Assembly: GCA_002335605.1 (NCBI GenBank)
Contig: BEDY01000003.1
Location: 2,046,001-2,110,000, forward strand
Direction of reading: 5' to 3'
DNA length: 64,000 bases
Origin: Prillingera fragicola
Taxonomy: Eukaryota > Basidiomycota > Tremellomycetes > Trichosporonales > Trichosporonaceae
Below, one piece after another: positions 21,497 through 32,716 of the stretch; position 1 is the first letter of the stretch; each line of letters begins with the position of its first letter. The notes below the pieces were generated by a model. It ran no database searches and was not told where the DNA came from. It saw nothing but the letters and a program-made list of their open reading frames with translations. The translations under genes were made by a program, and so were the position numbers.

Positions 21497-23380
21497 ATGT
21501 CGGCGGCTCCTCAACAGGCTGGCGCAAAGGCGCCTTCCAAGACCATGGTATGTATGGCCAGCTTGGTGCTGTCAGGCATGTGCTCACCATCTCTCCAGCT
21601 CAACTTGGGCAACCTGCCCCCCAAGCAAAAGCCCAACGACATTCGGGTGGCCCAGGCGGTGAGTATATCGACATCTGCAAAGCGCACTTGCACTGACAAC
21701 GAACAGCAGTACCCCCGCACACCGACTCGTGTCAACCCTAGTGCGTCGATGCTGACCACGCCGACTCTACTGACACTGCAGACCAGCCTCCTTGGCCCGC
21801 ATACCGTGGTTACCATGAGTACTCGTTTGCTCACGTGCGTGCAGCCTGTCGAATTATGCTGACTGTTAGGCTACCATGGGTGTCCGTCTTCCCACTATTC
21901 TCGCCAAGGCCATTGACGACGTGTACCTCACTCTCAACCAAGAGTACCAGGAGGAGCGCATCCTTGACCTCCTCGGCTGTGTCCACCGCATGGAGGACCT
22001 CATGACTGACCTGTCGAACAATGCCAAGCTCCGTCCCATCATTGACGACGGTGCCGGCGACATTGCTCTCTGGAACAAGGTTGGTGCCCGTGTCCAGCAC
22101 GGAGCTGACAGACCAGGAAATCGCCAAGTTCTTCCGTGGCAAGGACTTTATGAACGCCCCCTGGCTCTTTGCCGAGGCATACAAGTACCGTCGCCTTCGC
22201 GAGTGCTTCTCGCTCTCCAAGTTCTGGGTCGACTACGACGTCTTCTTCAGGCAGAAGTGCGACACTTTTGCTCGTTCGTCGCAGGCCGTCTTTGAGCTCT
22301 CGCTCCGTTTCTCTGAGCCTTCTGGCTACGAGGAGTCGATGCCCGAGAGCACCAAGGCCGAGAAGAACAAGCTCATCTTCCTCGAGCTCACTCAGAGTGA
22401 GTCTTTGTGTTGGAGCTGGACCGCGCTGACCGATCAGTCTGCCTGTGGGGTAACTCGACCGACCTCTCGCTTCTGATCGACATGACCGAGGATGACATTA
22501 AGAAGCTCCAGTCGACTGGTGGCGAGCACCTTGCTGCCACCGAGAAGAACATTCTTGGTAACGACCTTCACGCTCTTGCCGACTATGTGCTCTCGCTCAA
22601 GGGCGGTCGTATCGACTTTGTCCTCGACAATGCCGGTTTCGAGCTGTACTGTGACCTTGTCTACGCCGACTGGCTCATTCAGTCCGGCATCTGCTCCGAG
22701 GTCCGCTTCCACGGCAAGGTAGGTTGTTATAGTGGCGACCAGCGCTGATTTAAGCGTTTTGCGTGGTTCGTCTCGGACGTGACCAGGCAGGACTGGGAGT
22801 GGCTCCTCAACATGACTGTTTACGGTCACCTCTTCCCCGAGGCTACCGAGGATGAGATTAACAGTCTCCGCGTCATGGGCGAGCGCTGGAAGCAGTACGA
22901 GAAGCAGGGCAAGTGGAAGTATGAGGGTGAGTTGAGATGGTTGAACAAAGCTGATAGTAGCCCACCCCTTCTGGTGCACTGGTTACACCTTCTGGGACCT
23001 CCCCTCGGAGTCGCCTGATCTTTTCCAGCACCTCGAGGACTCGGACCTCGTCATTTTCAAGGGTGACCTCAACCACCGCAAACTCACCTACGACTGCCAC
23101 ATGCCCAACGACTATCCGTTCCCCCTCGCCATTGGACCCATGGCCAGCACTCCCGGAGCGCCCGTCATTTGTTCGCTTCGTACCATCAAGTCGGACGTTG
23201 TTGTTGGTATCCCCAAGGGCATGGGCGAGAAACTCGACGAGGCGGAGCCCGGATGGAAGATTTCCGGCAAATACGTGAGTGCATCATAGTGGAGTCAGAG
23301 CTGACTTGAAGGCTGTTGTCCTGTTGTCACCCGGTAACAAGGACGGAAACAACAGCTCCGCCCAGGCGGAGCAGCAGTAA
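21497..23380 (+). CDS. ARMT1-like damage-control phosphatase (DUF89), copy 2
   Basis: Second copy of the gene at 18861-20744, shifted by 2,636 bp. Exons, introns and the 508-aa product look identical. Exons: 21497-21547, 21599-21658, 21707-21740, 21782-21834, 21870-22079, 22117-22396, 22438-22718, 22755-22926, 22958-23274, 23312-23380. It keeps its own upstream 674 bp and, beyond 23458, the 3' flank that presumably belonged to the single ancestral gene. With no sequence change in exons or introns, either the event is very recent, or gene conversion keeps the copies equal, or the assembly duplicated a segment. Confidence 0.9.
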
Positions 23381-24063
23381 TCCACTCTGTGTCGCCCGTA
23401 GCTTTCGAAAACCTTATTTGTATCTTAAAGCGGCCAAAGTTGATGCAGGTGTATGCTTCTTGTGTGTCTTCAAATTACAGCCTCTGGAGCAAGCGAGCAA
23501 AGCCGTTCTCATCAGTGTATCTAATGTTCGGCTCCCATCGGCCTGGCGGGATCAGATTGTTATGCGCAGCACAAAGCTCACGATTGTTGACACAATTCGG
23601 TCACAGTACCCTCTACGACCGCTTACTAGCATGCCTGGCAGTCTGAGGAGCATGGACATCACTTATAGGTGGTCGTGAAATAAGAAATCATGAAGCTGAT
23701 CCCTCACCTGTTCACGCAACAGGTCACAATCTGCGCGCAGAGTGAGCCCATCCATGCCTTCCACTCGCCCTATATCTTTCACTATCTCTTTCCCAATCTC
23801 CCAGGGGTGTCCACTCAGAACTTTCATTCCTAACTTTCACCCTACATTGACGGTATCAAGCGAGCTTTCTAACGGCGACGTTGAGAACCTCGCACTGTGC
23901 CTCGGCATTGGTCTGCTCACTGGGCTTGAAGTAGAGGCTGAGGGCAGAAAAGGAGGTGAATGATGGGTGGAGGTGCAGACGCGACTGTAGGTTATTGCGA
24001 TGGCTACGGACCATGGGTACCTGAGTGCATATAATTAAGATAGCTGAGATGCCGAATGCAGAT
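23381..24063. other. Convergent intergenic region, no gene seen
   Basis: About 680 bp between the stop of phosphatase copy 2 (+) and the stop of the MFS transporter (-). Open frames here are short and motif-free. Confidence 0.55.
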
Positions 24064-26655
24064 CTAGACACGAGACGTTGTGCCGTCAGTCGCCTCCTTG
24101 CCCTCCTCGCGCTCTTCAAGCTTGATGTCCCTCTCAGACTCGCTGGCTGGCGTCGGGGTCGATTGGGCACTGCTGGGGTCGTCTTTCGCCAAAACTGGAC
24201 CGCCCCCACGTGTTCGGTTCAAGCTGTAACTGCGCGTAGGAATGGTGATCAACAGACACGCAGCAAAAAGGCCAATGGACGCGATCCACCATGGCTTGAA
24301 GCTGTCTGCAAAAGCCTTCAGGATTGCGGTCTTCGTTTCGCCTTCTGGCATGCGGTGAATTAACTGGTAGCCCTCGGCGCTGGTCGGCGCTACAAAGTCG
24401 GTGCCATAGCCTGGAATCTTACTCATGCGGTGACGGAGAGATGTGCTGTCCACCGATAGAGCGATGGAGATGCCCACCGAGCCACCAAGGGAACGAGTGA
24501 GAACCCAGGCGGATGTGACTGCCGCCATGTCCTTGAGTGGCATGGCCGCCTGCATAATGAGGAGCGGAGTCTGCAGCGACAGACCGACGCCCACAGCAGG
24601 GATGATGAGAATGCCATACTGCATAGGCAGCGTGATGTCGTAGTTGAAAAGCCCGTAGAGGAGACCAAAGCCAAGCATGCCAATGCAGTAACCCACCCAA
24701 GGGATTGGACGAACGATGTGCTACGGGTCAGCAAATGCAACTCGTGAATGTAAACTCACGAAGCGTGAAGTGATCATTCCGCCGATCATGACCACGACAG
24801 AGACAAAGATGGCATACGGCAGTAGCTGAATGCCCGACTCAAGTGCGTCCGCTCCGTGAACGCCTTGGAAAAACATTGGCAGGATGACGTTGCTGGGGAT
24901 GAAAGCCGCGGCCTGCAGCGACGAGGCAATCATGAAGAAGAGAGTCGTGCGGACACGGAAAATGCGTGCAGGAATGACGGCGTTGCGTTCTGTGAACATG
25001 CAGTTGACAATGGATGCCGCAAAGAGGACAATGCCGACAACGATGAGGGCGATGGCGGTCTTGTAGGTGAAGCCGTGATCTGCTGCCATGGAAAAGCCAA
25101 CAATCGCCAGGGTTGCACCAGCCATGGCCAGAATCATGCCCACAAAGTCAAACGTCCTCTTCAACTCTGCAAATGACTTGCCGCGAGGAGGGTTGAGTTT
25201 GAGGGTAAACGCAAGTAAGACAAATGCGACGCCACAAGTAGGCAAATTAATGTAAAAACACCACCTGGCGTTAGTTATGTTACTAGAAGTGCAACGCACC
25301 TCCAGGAGACTCGAGAGGTGAGTAGACCACCTAGAATGGGCCCAAGAACCGCAGCTATGCCCCAGGACGCGCCCATGATACCCTGGTACTTGCCGCGCTC
25401 GTTAAGAGGCACAATATCGGATATGACAATTGAACTGAGACGTCAGCACAATAGTACAACAATGAAGTACTGCATACCAGAGTCCAATGACCGTGCCTCC
25501 TCCGCATCCCTGCAAAAATCGGGCGCCGATAAGCCTGTGCATTAGCGCTCTGGAGGTTGCAGAGAAAGATGGTCGATTGAGCAGGAAGAGCGTTCGATGA
25601 GCCGTTGATGGCACAATGAGATACCGTCTTAGTGCGGAAACAGACGTGACCCCCTAGACATGCCTTAGAAACGCCCTAGACATCCATAGGCACGCCCTAG
25701 ACACGCCATAAAGGCATAAAGCGCGGTTCCCGCCAAGAGATGGGGACCTACCAGTTAATCGACTGAGCACATCCGCAGAGGGCGCTGCCGATGGTGAATA
25801 AGATGATGGCGACGTATAACAAAGGTTTACGACCAACAATATCACTGAGCCTGCCATTGACTGGCGTGAGAAGGGTCATGGCAACCTGGTACGACTGCAC
25901 GGGTGAGCAAACCGACCAGCAGATAGGTGCAGGCGCGTAGCCGAGACAACAGCAGACACTACTCACTGTAATCACCCAACTGTAGCTCGACGGGCTGGCA
26001 TTGAAGACCTCAGCGATAGTTGGCAACGCAGTGGCAATTATTGTCTGGTCTAGGGCCGCGAGGAACAAAACTAGACTGAGACTGTTTCGTCAGTAACGGA
26101 AGTTCAGTTGAGAGGAAACAAGGCCAACAACATGAGAACCCCATCACACTGTTTGCCTTTGAGATTGAATCTCGCTGACATGCGTCGGCCGCCAGCTGTC
26201 ACAAATTTGTTGCAAGCAAAGGAAAGCCTACACATTGCGGGCCTGGCTTTCGTTTCCGCAATGGAGCACAGGGTTGTCTCCAAGCGCAGAAATTGAGGCA
26301 GGGACTGGCAGAAGGTCATCTGGAGCCAGCCTGTCTCGACCACATCGGCCACGCAATGGGCCAATACTCACCAGGGTACAACAATAATAAGGCGGTTCTT
26401 AGGAAGGTCAGGCTCGTCTAAAGTCAGCTCATGCCAAACATTTCATTCACCTTCATCGCCCTCCGTGAGGCCACCCTTTCGACCAGTGTTGCGAGCAGCG
26501 GCTGGACGGCCAGCTGCAAGATCATTCTCCTTCTGGAGACTCGTCGCTGAGCCTGTCGATACAATCCCTGCCTCAACATCCCTCAAGACCGGGGCTGAAC
26601 GGTCGAGGTCGGTTGGAAGAGGTGTGGAGTCGGGTGGGGGAGCGAGTTGGGCCAT
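24064..26655 (-). CDS. MFS drug:H+ antiporter, DHA2 (14-TM) type
   Basis: Plasma-membrane exporter of the major facilitator superfamily. Eight exons: 26655-26451, 26417-26372, 26075-25967, 25894-25752, 25534-25478, 25434-25300, 25264-24760, 24720-24064; 618 aa. A charged N-terminal tail of about 75 aa is followed by LAALDQTIIATALPTIAEVF (DHA2 signature in TM1), GRLSDIVGRKPL (motif A), LIGARFLQGCGGG, IVISDIVPLNERGKYQG and LGPILGGLL (motif C region). Many later hydrophobic helices run to RSYSLNR, then a charged cytosolic tail (KLEEREEGKEATDG). Members export toxic compounds, amino acids or siderophores; the substrate cannot be told. Intron 2 (296 nt) and intron 4 (217 nt, with a small repeat) are long for this genome. 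Confidence 0.88.
25652..25716. repeat. Degenerate 21-22-bp tandem repeat inside an MFS intron
   Basis: Three imperfect copies starting ccctagaca at 25652, 25674 and 25695 lie in the fourth intron (25751-25535) of the MFS gene. They explain part of its unusual length. Confidence 0.75.
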
Positions 26656-27955
26656 TAATGATGATTGAAAGCAACGGAATTTTTGGCTCGGCTTGGTCGG
26701 TAACCTTGGATGAGCACACTGTTGGACGCAGGATGTGAACGAAGTGTCCGCCGTCGATAGGGCCTTGCACACGCCACCAGGTGTGTTCGACTTGAACAAA
26801 TCTGTGCAAAAGAGAGCAAATGTTTAAGTCGAGAGCATTTCCTGCAGATTGGCAGGCGGTTGTGGGTAAGTGGCGGGCTTGGCGGTCAAGTCCGACTCGT
26901 GAGTGGGGGCTCGGCTCGCTCGGTTCGCACCTCGCGAGGTCCCTGACCTGCTGTACCGCTTATTCGAAATGTTGCTATATCCAGTTGTGGTATCGATTTG
27001 ACTGCCAGCGAGGAGGGATGAGCGACATGTGTGCATGAGTATGGGAACGCTGTGCGTTGAGGTTATACAGCGAGGAAGACTGCCGTGATAGGCTGAGCTC
27101 TGTGAGGTGTCTTTGGGGTACGAAAGTGGTGGTCAGTGGAGGGATTCCAGTGTAGCACACTACGCCGCACAAACCGGCGCCTGGGCAAGGGCCATCCTGT
27201 TGCAGGCAGCTCATGTCTTCTTGACACAGATGTACTCGCGCATGTGATGGGTCTGAGCCTACTATATTGTCAGAAAAGCCAGCCAGAGGATAGAATAGAC
27301 AAACTGGCAGTGCTGTCATTCCAAGTCCAAATCAAGACACTTCTCAGATAATTGTTGGACAGCTCTGGCGAGTGGTCGCCATTCAAGACATTCTTCTGGA
27401 GAACCATGAGAAGCACAAAGGGTGGAATCATGACACGGAGAAGCCTGAGGGCTTCTAAATCCTGACGCAACCCCAGTGGGGGATGGCCTTGCAAACAGTC
27501 CAGTCCATCTGGCCCAGGCCACCCACTAAAGGCGGGTCGGTGGGCTAGATTGATACTGGTATCGACAGGGAATGTAATTCTTGTGGGTCGTGGTGCGCGA
27601 AAGTGTGGTTCGAGACTTCTCACATGCATTCTATTCCCATGTATGCAATTAGACATCTATCCTCCATGTTGACTACATAAACAGGAATGCCCGGCTGGTT
27701 TGGTTTGGCAGCTCTCGCGGCGGCGGTCGTACTTGTTGGACGCCTACACAAGCTGCACAAGGAGGAAGGTCACGTAGCATGGCTGCAGGCGTACATGTGT
27801 GCGGGCTGATACTTGATAGTTCATAAGGCCCAGATGTCAGTTTATAGTTACGCTTTGAGCGCACAGCTGCAGTCAAAGGTCGCAGTCATCTACAACCGAC
27901 ACCTCGCGACATAAACGCGCAATAATCATTCATGCGTGTTATGCAAGCAAGCGAT
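26656..27955. other. Intergenic stretch, no gene seen
   Basis: About 1.3 kb between the MFS start (-) and the distal NDK-like exon (-). A 40-aa plus-strand frame from about 27686 (MPGWFGLAALAAAVVLVGRL) is hydrophobic but unsupported. Longer frames have no motif. Confidence 0.45.
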
Positions 27956-28027
27956 TTACTCCTCGTAGACCCACTTGGTCGAGTCGAGGGTGTACTCAAC
28001 CCCGCCGTTAGGGAACCAGAGCGAGAT
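27956..28027 (-). other. Candidate alternative (or relic) last exon of nucleoside diphosphate kinase
   Basis: A 72-nt open stretch, preceded on the minus strand by an intact branch site and acceptor (ctaacacgcattag), encodes ISLWFPNGGVEYTLDSTKWV plus YEE and a TAA stop. This matches the C-terminus of NDK proteins (E-I-S-L-W-F ... V-D-Y ... W-I/V-Y-E in animal NDKs). Its acceptor is phase 0, the same phase as the donor after exon 3 of the NDK gene upstream, so splicing from 28594 to 28027 would give an in-frame 153-aa NDK. It may be a mutually exclusive terminal exon, or a leftover of a partial gene duplication. Confidence 0.65.
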
Positions 28028-28462
28028 CTAATGCGTGTTAGTACAATCCCTCAGTAGATCGCCTTGTCCTTGACCATTGTCTCCCGAATCTTCATGATCC
28101 CCCCATTCTCCTCAAGCCGCAATGTCGCCCTCAGCAAGGGTCGATGTAAGAAAGCTGCTGCGCGGCTGATCTTTGGATGCCAGACATGCAAACGAGCTCG
28201 ATATCACAGATGACCATCACGTGGGCCAGTCCTGCGGGTGCATCAGTGGAAGAGACGGCTTGGATCGAGTGTCCATCTGTGGCGGCGGTGGCAGAAGCGG
28301 TTGTTGGTCACGGCCGACGTAGTGGAAGTGAGCCCGATATTGATTACAGCACTGGGGTGGTTCATGGTGGCTCCTCAGGAGCGGCAATCAGTTGTTGCAC
28401 AATGCTACCAATGACAAAAAGCCCCACATGCGCGCAAATTCAATGCATTGACTGCTGTGCGC
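28028..28462. other. Gap between the two NDK last exons
   Basis: On the minus strand an open run from about 28205 down to the TGA near 28054 reads HVWHPKISRAAAFLHRPLL, then continues to LRLEENGGIMKIRETMV. It looks protein-like but has no start and no domain I recognise. Nothing else seen. Confidence 0.35.
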
Positions 28463-29200
28463 TTACTCGTAAACCCACTGGGCGACCGAAGCGTCCCACT
28501 GGATGAGCTCGGCGTCGCTGAACCAGAGAGCCTGGGTCGTTAGAAAATGGTCTCGCTCTCAAGTCGCTCTTGAGTCGGCTGCACGACACTCACAAGCTCC
28601 TTCTCCGCAGAGGAAACCGCGTCCGATCCGTGGGCGCAGTTGGCTCCAGTCTGGAGAGCGTAGTCGCCACGGATGGTGCCGGGGACGGCGTCCTGGGGGT
28701 TGGTGGCGCCGAGCATAACGCGGCCCGCCTTGACGGCATTGAGTCCCTCCCAAGCCATGCAGACAACGGGGCCGGAAAGCATGTACTTGATGAGCGAAGG
28801 GAAGAAAGGCTTGGACGAGAGGTCCTCGTAGTGCTTCTCGAGGTGCTCCTTGGTAGGCGAGGCGAGCTTGAGGGCAACGAGCTTGAAGCCACGCTTCTCG
28901 AAGCGCGAGATAATCTCGCCGACGAGGCTGAGGCGTTAGACTTGACCCTCTAAAGCATAGTAGAATAAACGTACCCGCGCTGGACGCCGTCAGGCCTGTA
29001 AAGAGTAAGGTACAGGAGATAAAAGGACGCGTTGAGAAGAAGCGAGAGAGTTCAAACAAGACAAGGAGTAAATGTCAGCACGGCTTTCGTATGATGAGGC
29101 ACTCGGGGTCTGCGACAGCGGGCGGTCACTTCTGAAGAGTCCTCCAAGTAAGCAGATGAACGTACTTGATCATGATGTAGGTGCGCTCAGCGGTCGACAT
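28463..29200 (-). CDS. NDK1: Nucleoside diphosphate kinase
   Basis: Transfers the gamma phosphate of ATP to other (d)NDPs through a phosphohistidine. Exons 29200-29166, 28995-28975, 28927-28594, 28531-28463 give 152 aa, the usual length. Seen: [48 protein letters not shown]; the loop [10 protein letters not shown]; and the active-site block with the catalytic His, [16 protein letters not shown]. Exon 4 ends [21 protein letters not shown]. Introns 1 and 2 flank a 21-nt exon. A second, better consensus-like last exon lies 436 bp downstream on the same strand. Confidence 0.95.
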
Positions 29201-30031
29201 TGTTAATGGGTTTGATATGGCCAGTGGGTGGGTGATATGAAAGTAAACGACACGTCTCAAAAGCACGCTGGATCGCTGGACTCTTGAGGCCGCATGGCAT
29301 GAATATTTCCGGTATTTCCCTTGGTGTGGCAGCCCTCCAGTCCTCACCGCAGTACTAAGCACGGTGCACGGTACTACGACGTCCAACTAGTCCCATAAGC
29401 CGGAGCTCACTACCTCGGCGCTCTTGTTCATTACATGTACCGAGTAGGTACAGTCTATCCGAGCTTAAAGCCATCACGTCCAGTGTAGGATCATGGTTGA
29501 CTACATTCCTACTTCCTACAGATGAAAAAGGTAAAGGCTAATCTGCAGGCACTGATTTCTGGGGTACAAAAGAAGCTGTATGATGTTGAATACTGCAACT
29601 GCCACTGCAAGTTCGCTTTGAACCTCTGGATATGACCGCCAGAGGAGAGTATGTCTGTTCACTGTGATCATTGCGATCGATATGCCATCTGCCTGTAAAC
29701 ATCTATTATGGCAGATTTGAATTCCGGGCATTTTCTATAGGGCTCATATGGAACGCGAAAGGCGAAAATGACGTTTGGCATGTTGGTACGTGGTGCATCG
29801 CGGACCATCCACATGGCCACATGCACGTCTCGCTGCCCTGGCAGCGTCACAGTCACCAACAAGTGAGATTGTGAGCAGCAGGCATCTCCATGCTTGACAT
29901 CTTGTCCACTTGCCCTGCTCTAGCAAGACCACAACCCGTCCAACCTCGCTGCTGGACCGACCCTCGTCCCATCTCTGTCACCAACAACAACAAGGTGACC
30001 AACAATAGCACACGTCACAACGCTACCCACC
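29201..30031. other. Divergent intergenic region, no gene seen
   Basis: About 830 bp between the NDK start (-) and the start of the small membrane protein (+). It should contain both promoters. No coding or RNA feature recognised. Confidence 0.5.
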
Positions 30032-30481
30032 ATGCCAGTATCCTTTGCCCCCGGCCCACACCCGTCTGCTTCTCGGCGACCGTCCGCGTCCTCACCGTAC
30101 CCAGGGCGCACGATGACGAGCGTACGTCCTGACAACCTTGCCTCGCCAAAATCCAAGAAGCGAGCTCCACCTGTGTCACGACCTGCCAACTCGGACCCCT
30201 TCCTCGACGACGTACACGAACCAACAAACCAGCCCGATGAGTCTGGGTTTGAGGCACCGTGTTGTTCCCCCCAGACAGAGCGGTACACATTCTTTGGCGA
30301 GGGCCGTTCATACGACCCGGAGAGTCAACCCCTCCTCGGCGCCGCGGACCGTCGGCCAGGCGCCGTATGGAGGGCCGTGCTTGGGACGGTGCTTGCGATA
30401 GCAGTCATCACATTTTTCGTTCTGGGATTGTGGAGGCTAGCAGAGGAAACATCGGGCGACGAGGGTAGCGGACAGCAGTGA
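30032..30481 (+). CDS. Small single-TM protein of unknown function
   Basis: A single-exon 149-aa frame starting in a good context (caccATG). Residues 1-110 are polar, rich in Ser/Pro/Arg and then acidic (NSDPFLDDVHEP), including SYDPESQPLLG, which resembles a dileucine-type sorting signal. One strong transmembrane segment lies at about 111-134 (AVWRAVLGTVLAIAVITFFV), followed by a short acidic tail. Topology would be tail-anchored-like. No domain recognised. It could be a chance frame, but length, context and the clean TM argue for a gene. Confidence 0.6.
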   Translation: MPVSFAPGPHPSASRRPSASSPYPGRTMTSVRPDNLASPKSKKRAPPVSRPANSDPFLDDVHEPTNQPDESGFEAPCCSPQTERYTFFGEGRSYDPESQPLLGAADRRPGAVWRAVLGTVLAIAVITFFVLGLWRLAEETSGDEGSGQQ

Positions 30482-30829
30482 CAGGAAGGCACAACATCAG
30501 AAGCCAAGTAGCCACCATGTATCACCACGCCAGCATGTATAAACACGAGTTCAGCAATCACATCTGAGCGCGACGACATCCCTATGCATCTTTATGCTGC
30601 CCGTACCGGCACTTGCATGCTCCGCTCGAGCGCCGCGCCGAATGCCACCCCACAGCCCAAAATGCGGGGGCCCATTCGCATCTTGCCGAGATGGTGGGTG
30701 CAGGTGACCGGCCCGGAGCTTGGGCGTCACCACCTGTCATGCGGTCATGCTCCGCGGTTCATACTTATCCACTGTTCCATGACTACGACTTGAGCGTACC
30801 CATTGACACTCTCATCTCTTCATCCCATC
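30482..30829. other. Spacer between the small membrane protein and BCKDH E1 alpha
   Basis: About 350 bp, same-strand neighbours on both sides; 3' flank of the first gene and promoter of the second. Nothing else seen. Confidence 0.5.
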
Positions 30830-32499
30830 ATGCTCGCTCGCCGTGTTCACCGCCTCCCTCTGGCCACTGTCGGCGCGCGCTCTCTCGTAGGTGGCAATGA
30901 CGTCTACGGCGCTGATGACAGATTACCGGCCCCCCTCCCAATGTCTCATCAGTCCACCAGGGCACCACCTCGACCGAAGCCCCACTGCCCACTCCTACTC
31001 CGCTCCCCCAGTTCACGCCTCTTGAGAGCTTGAACACCCGTGCCGAGGCCACACAAGATGGTCGCGCACCAGTCTACGTGCCTGGCTCCCAGGCTGAGCG
31101 TGCCGCACGCGTTGGCCGCATGAGCAGCCCACTGCGTCGTGGTGCACACGAGTCATGGTGGACTGCTGAGCAGGGATGGTTTAACGCTGTCGCCAAGGTG
31201 TGTAGCAGCTGCAGAACGCAACTAACGGCAGACCATTCCCACTTACCGTGTTCTCGACGACGAGGGCCGTCCTGTCAAGGGTGCCAAGGTCCCCGAGCTC
31301 ACCAAGGAGGAGGCGCTCAAGATGTAAGCGAAATTGTTAGGGTAGTAGCTGACCTGCAGGTACAAGATCATGGCGCTTGTTCCCATTGTCGACAATGTCC
31401 TGTACCAGTCGCAGCGTCAGGGCCGTATCTCCTTCTACATGCAGTGTGCGGGTGAGGAGGCCGCCGTCGTTGGCAGTGCCGCGGCCATGAAGCCTGGAGA
31501 CGAGGTCTTTGGACAGTACCGCGAGCAGGCTGCCCTGCTCTACCGCGGCATGAGTCTCAGCCGCATGATGGGCCAGTGCTTCGGCAACGTCGACGACGAC
31601 TCGAGCAAGGGCCGCATGATGCCTGTCCACTACACTGCCCCCGACCTCGGCTGGCACACAATCACCTCTCCCCTGGCTACCCAGCTGCCCCAGGCCGCCG
31701 GTGCCGCTTACGCGCTCAAGACCGACGAGCAGAGGCAGGGTGACTGTGTGATTTGCTACTTTGGTGACGGCGCGGCCTCAGAGGGAGACTTCCACGCTGC
31801 TCTCAACATGAACTCGGTGCTTGGTGGCCCCTGTGTGTGGTTCTGCCGTAACAACGGTTTCGCCATCTCGACCCCGGTCATTGACCAGTACGCTGGTGAC
31901 GGTATCGCATCGCGTGGTCCCGCTTACGGTCTTGACACTATTCGTGTCGACGGCAACGACGCGCTCGCCGTGCTCGGCGCTGTCCGTGAGGCTCGTCGTC
32001 GTGCCGTTGAGGGCAAGAAGGGTGTTCTCGTTGAGGCCATGACCTACCGTGTTGGTCACCACTCGACTTCAGACGACTCGAGCAAGTACCGCCCGATCGA
32101 GGAGGTTCAGGAGTGGACTGTCGTCGACAACCCCATCTCACGTTTCCGTGCTTACCTTGCGTCGCAGGGCTGGTGGACCGAGGCCGAGGAGAAGGAAATG
32201 GCTTCTGCGTACAAGAAGGAGGTGCTCCGTACATTCAACCGCTCTGAGAAGCTCCCCAAGCCCAAGCTCAGCGAGATGTTCAACGACGTTTGGTCGGTGC
32301 CCGATGGCCACCGCTTGCCTGCTGTCGTAGTAAGTGCCACACACCTCGTCAGGAACCGTGCTGACAATTGCAGATGGAGCAGCGTGCCGAGCTTGGCGGC
32401 CTGCTCAAAAAGTATGGCAACGCATGGGAGCCCTGGCGCAAAGAGCTCAAGCGGTTTGTGGAGGAGGGCGAGGACGTTATGGACTGCGCTGCAAAGTAG
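30830..32499 (+). CDS. Branched-chain 2-oxoacid dehydrogenase E1 subunit alpha, mitochondrial
   Basis: Thiamine-diphosphate subunit of the complex that oxidatively decarboxylates the 2-oxo acids of Leu, Ile and Val. Exons 30830-30886, 30922-31197, 31232-31323, 31360-32329, 32374-32499; 506 aa. The start MLARRVHRLPLATVGARSL is an Arg-rich mitochondrial presequence. Seen: RISFYMQCAGEEAAVVGSAA; GQYREQAALLYRG; ITSPLATQLPQAAGAAYA; the ThDP motif starting GDGAASEGD and ending CRNN; the phosphorylation-loop region YRVGHHSTSDDSSKYR, which kinase-regulated E1 alpha proteins share; SQGWWTEAEEK. The HHSTSDDSS loop separates it from pyruvate dehydrogenase E1 alpha (which reads YRYGGHSMSDPG). Confidence 0.94.
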
Positions 32500-32716
32500 A
32501 GCTCTGGCATGCATGTTGTACAAACCTTCCCGGTGCCGTGCGGGGCTGTCCGTAAACAACGGGAGACGCGGTCATTTCAGGCCGGTCGGCTACTTTGGCT
32601 GATTATTTCCTTCCCTGGGCGCGTCCCATATCATCTGAACGCGCCACCTGTTCAAGACGCGCACACTTCATTGCATGCCAACGCACATCCCGAATTCTCA
32701 CTCTTACACATCCGCC

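Larger units (their letters stand above)
18187..23458. repeat. Exact 2,636-bp direct tandem duplication carrying a whole gene
   Basis: Unit 1 is 18187-20822 and unit 2 is 20823-23458. Every landmark, exon and intron I compared recurs at an offset of exactly 2,636 bp, with no difference seen. Identity starts at tgtgccaatgccgtcagacc (18187/20823) and ends at gcaggtgtatgctt (20822/23458). Flanking bases then diverge (left ctaccaa; right cttgtgtgtc). The junction has at most trivial microhomology. Each unit holds 674 bp upstream, a complete 10-exon phosphatase gene and 78 bp downstream. Confidence 0.96.
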
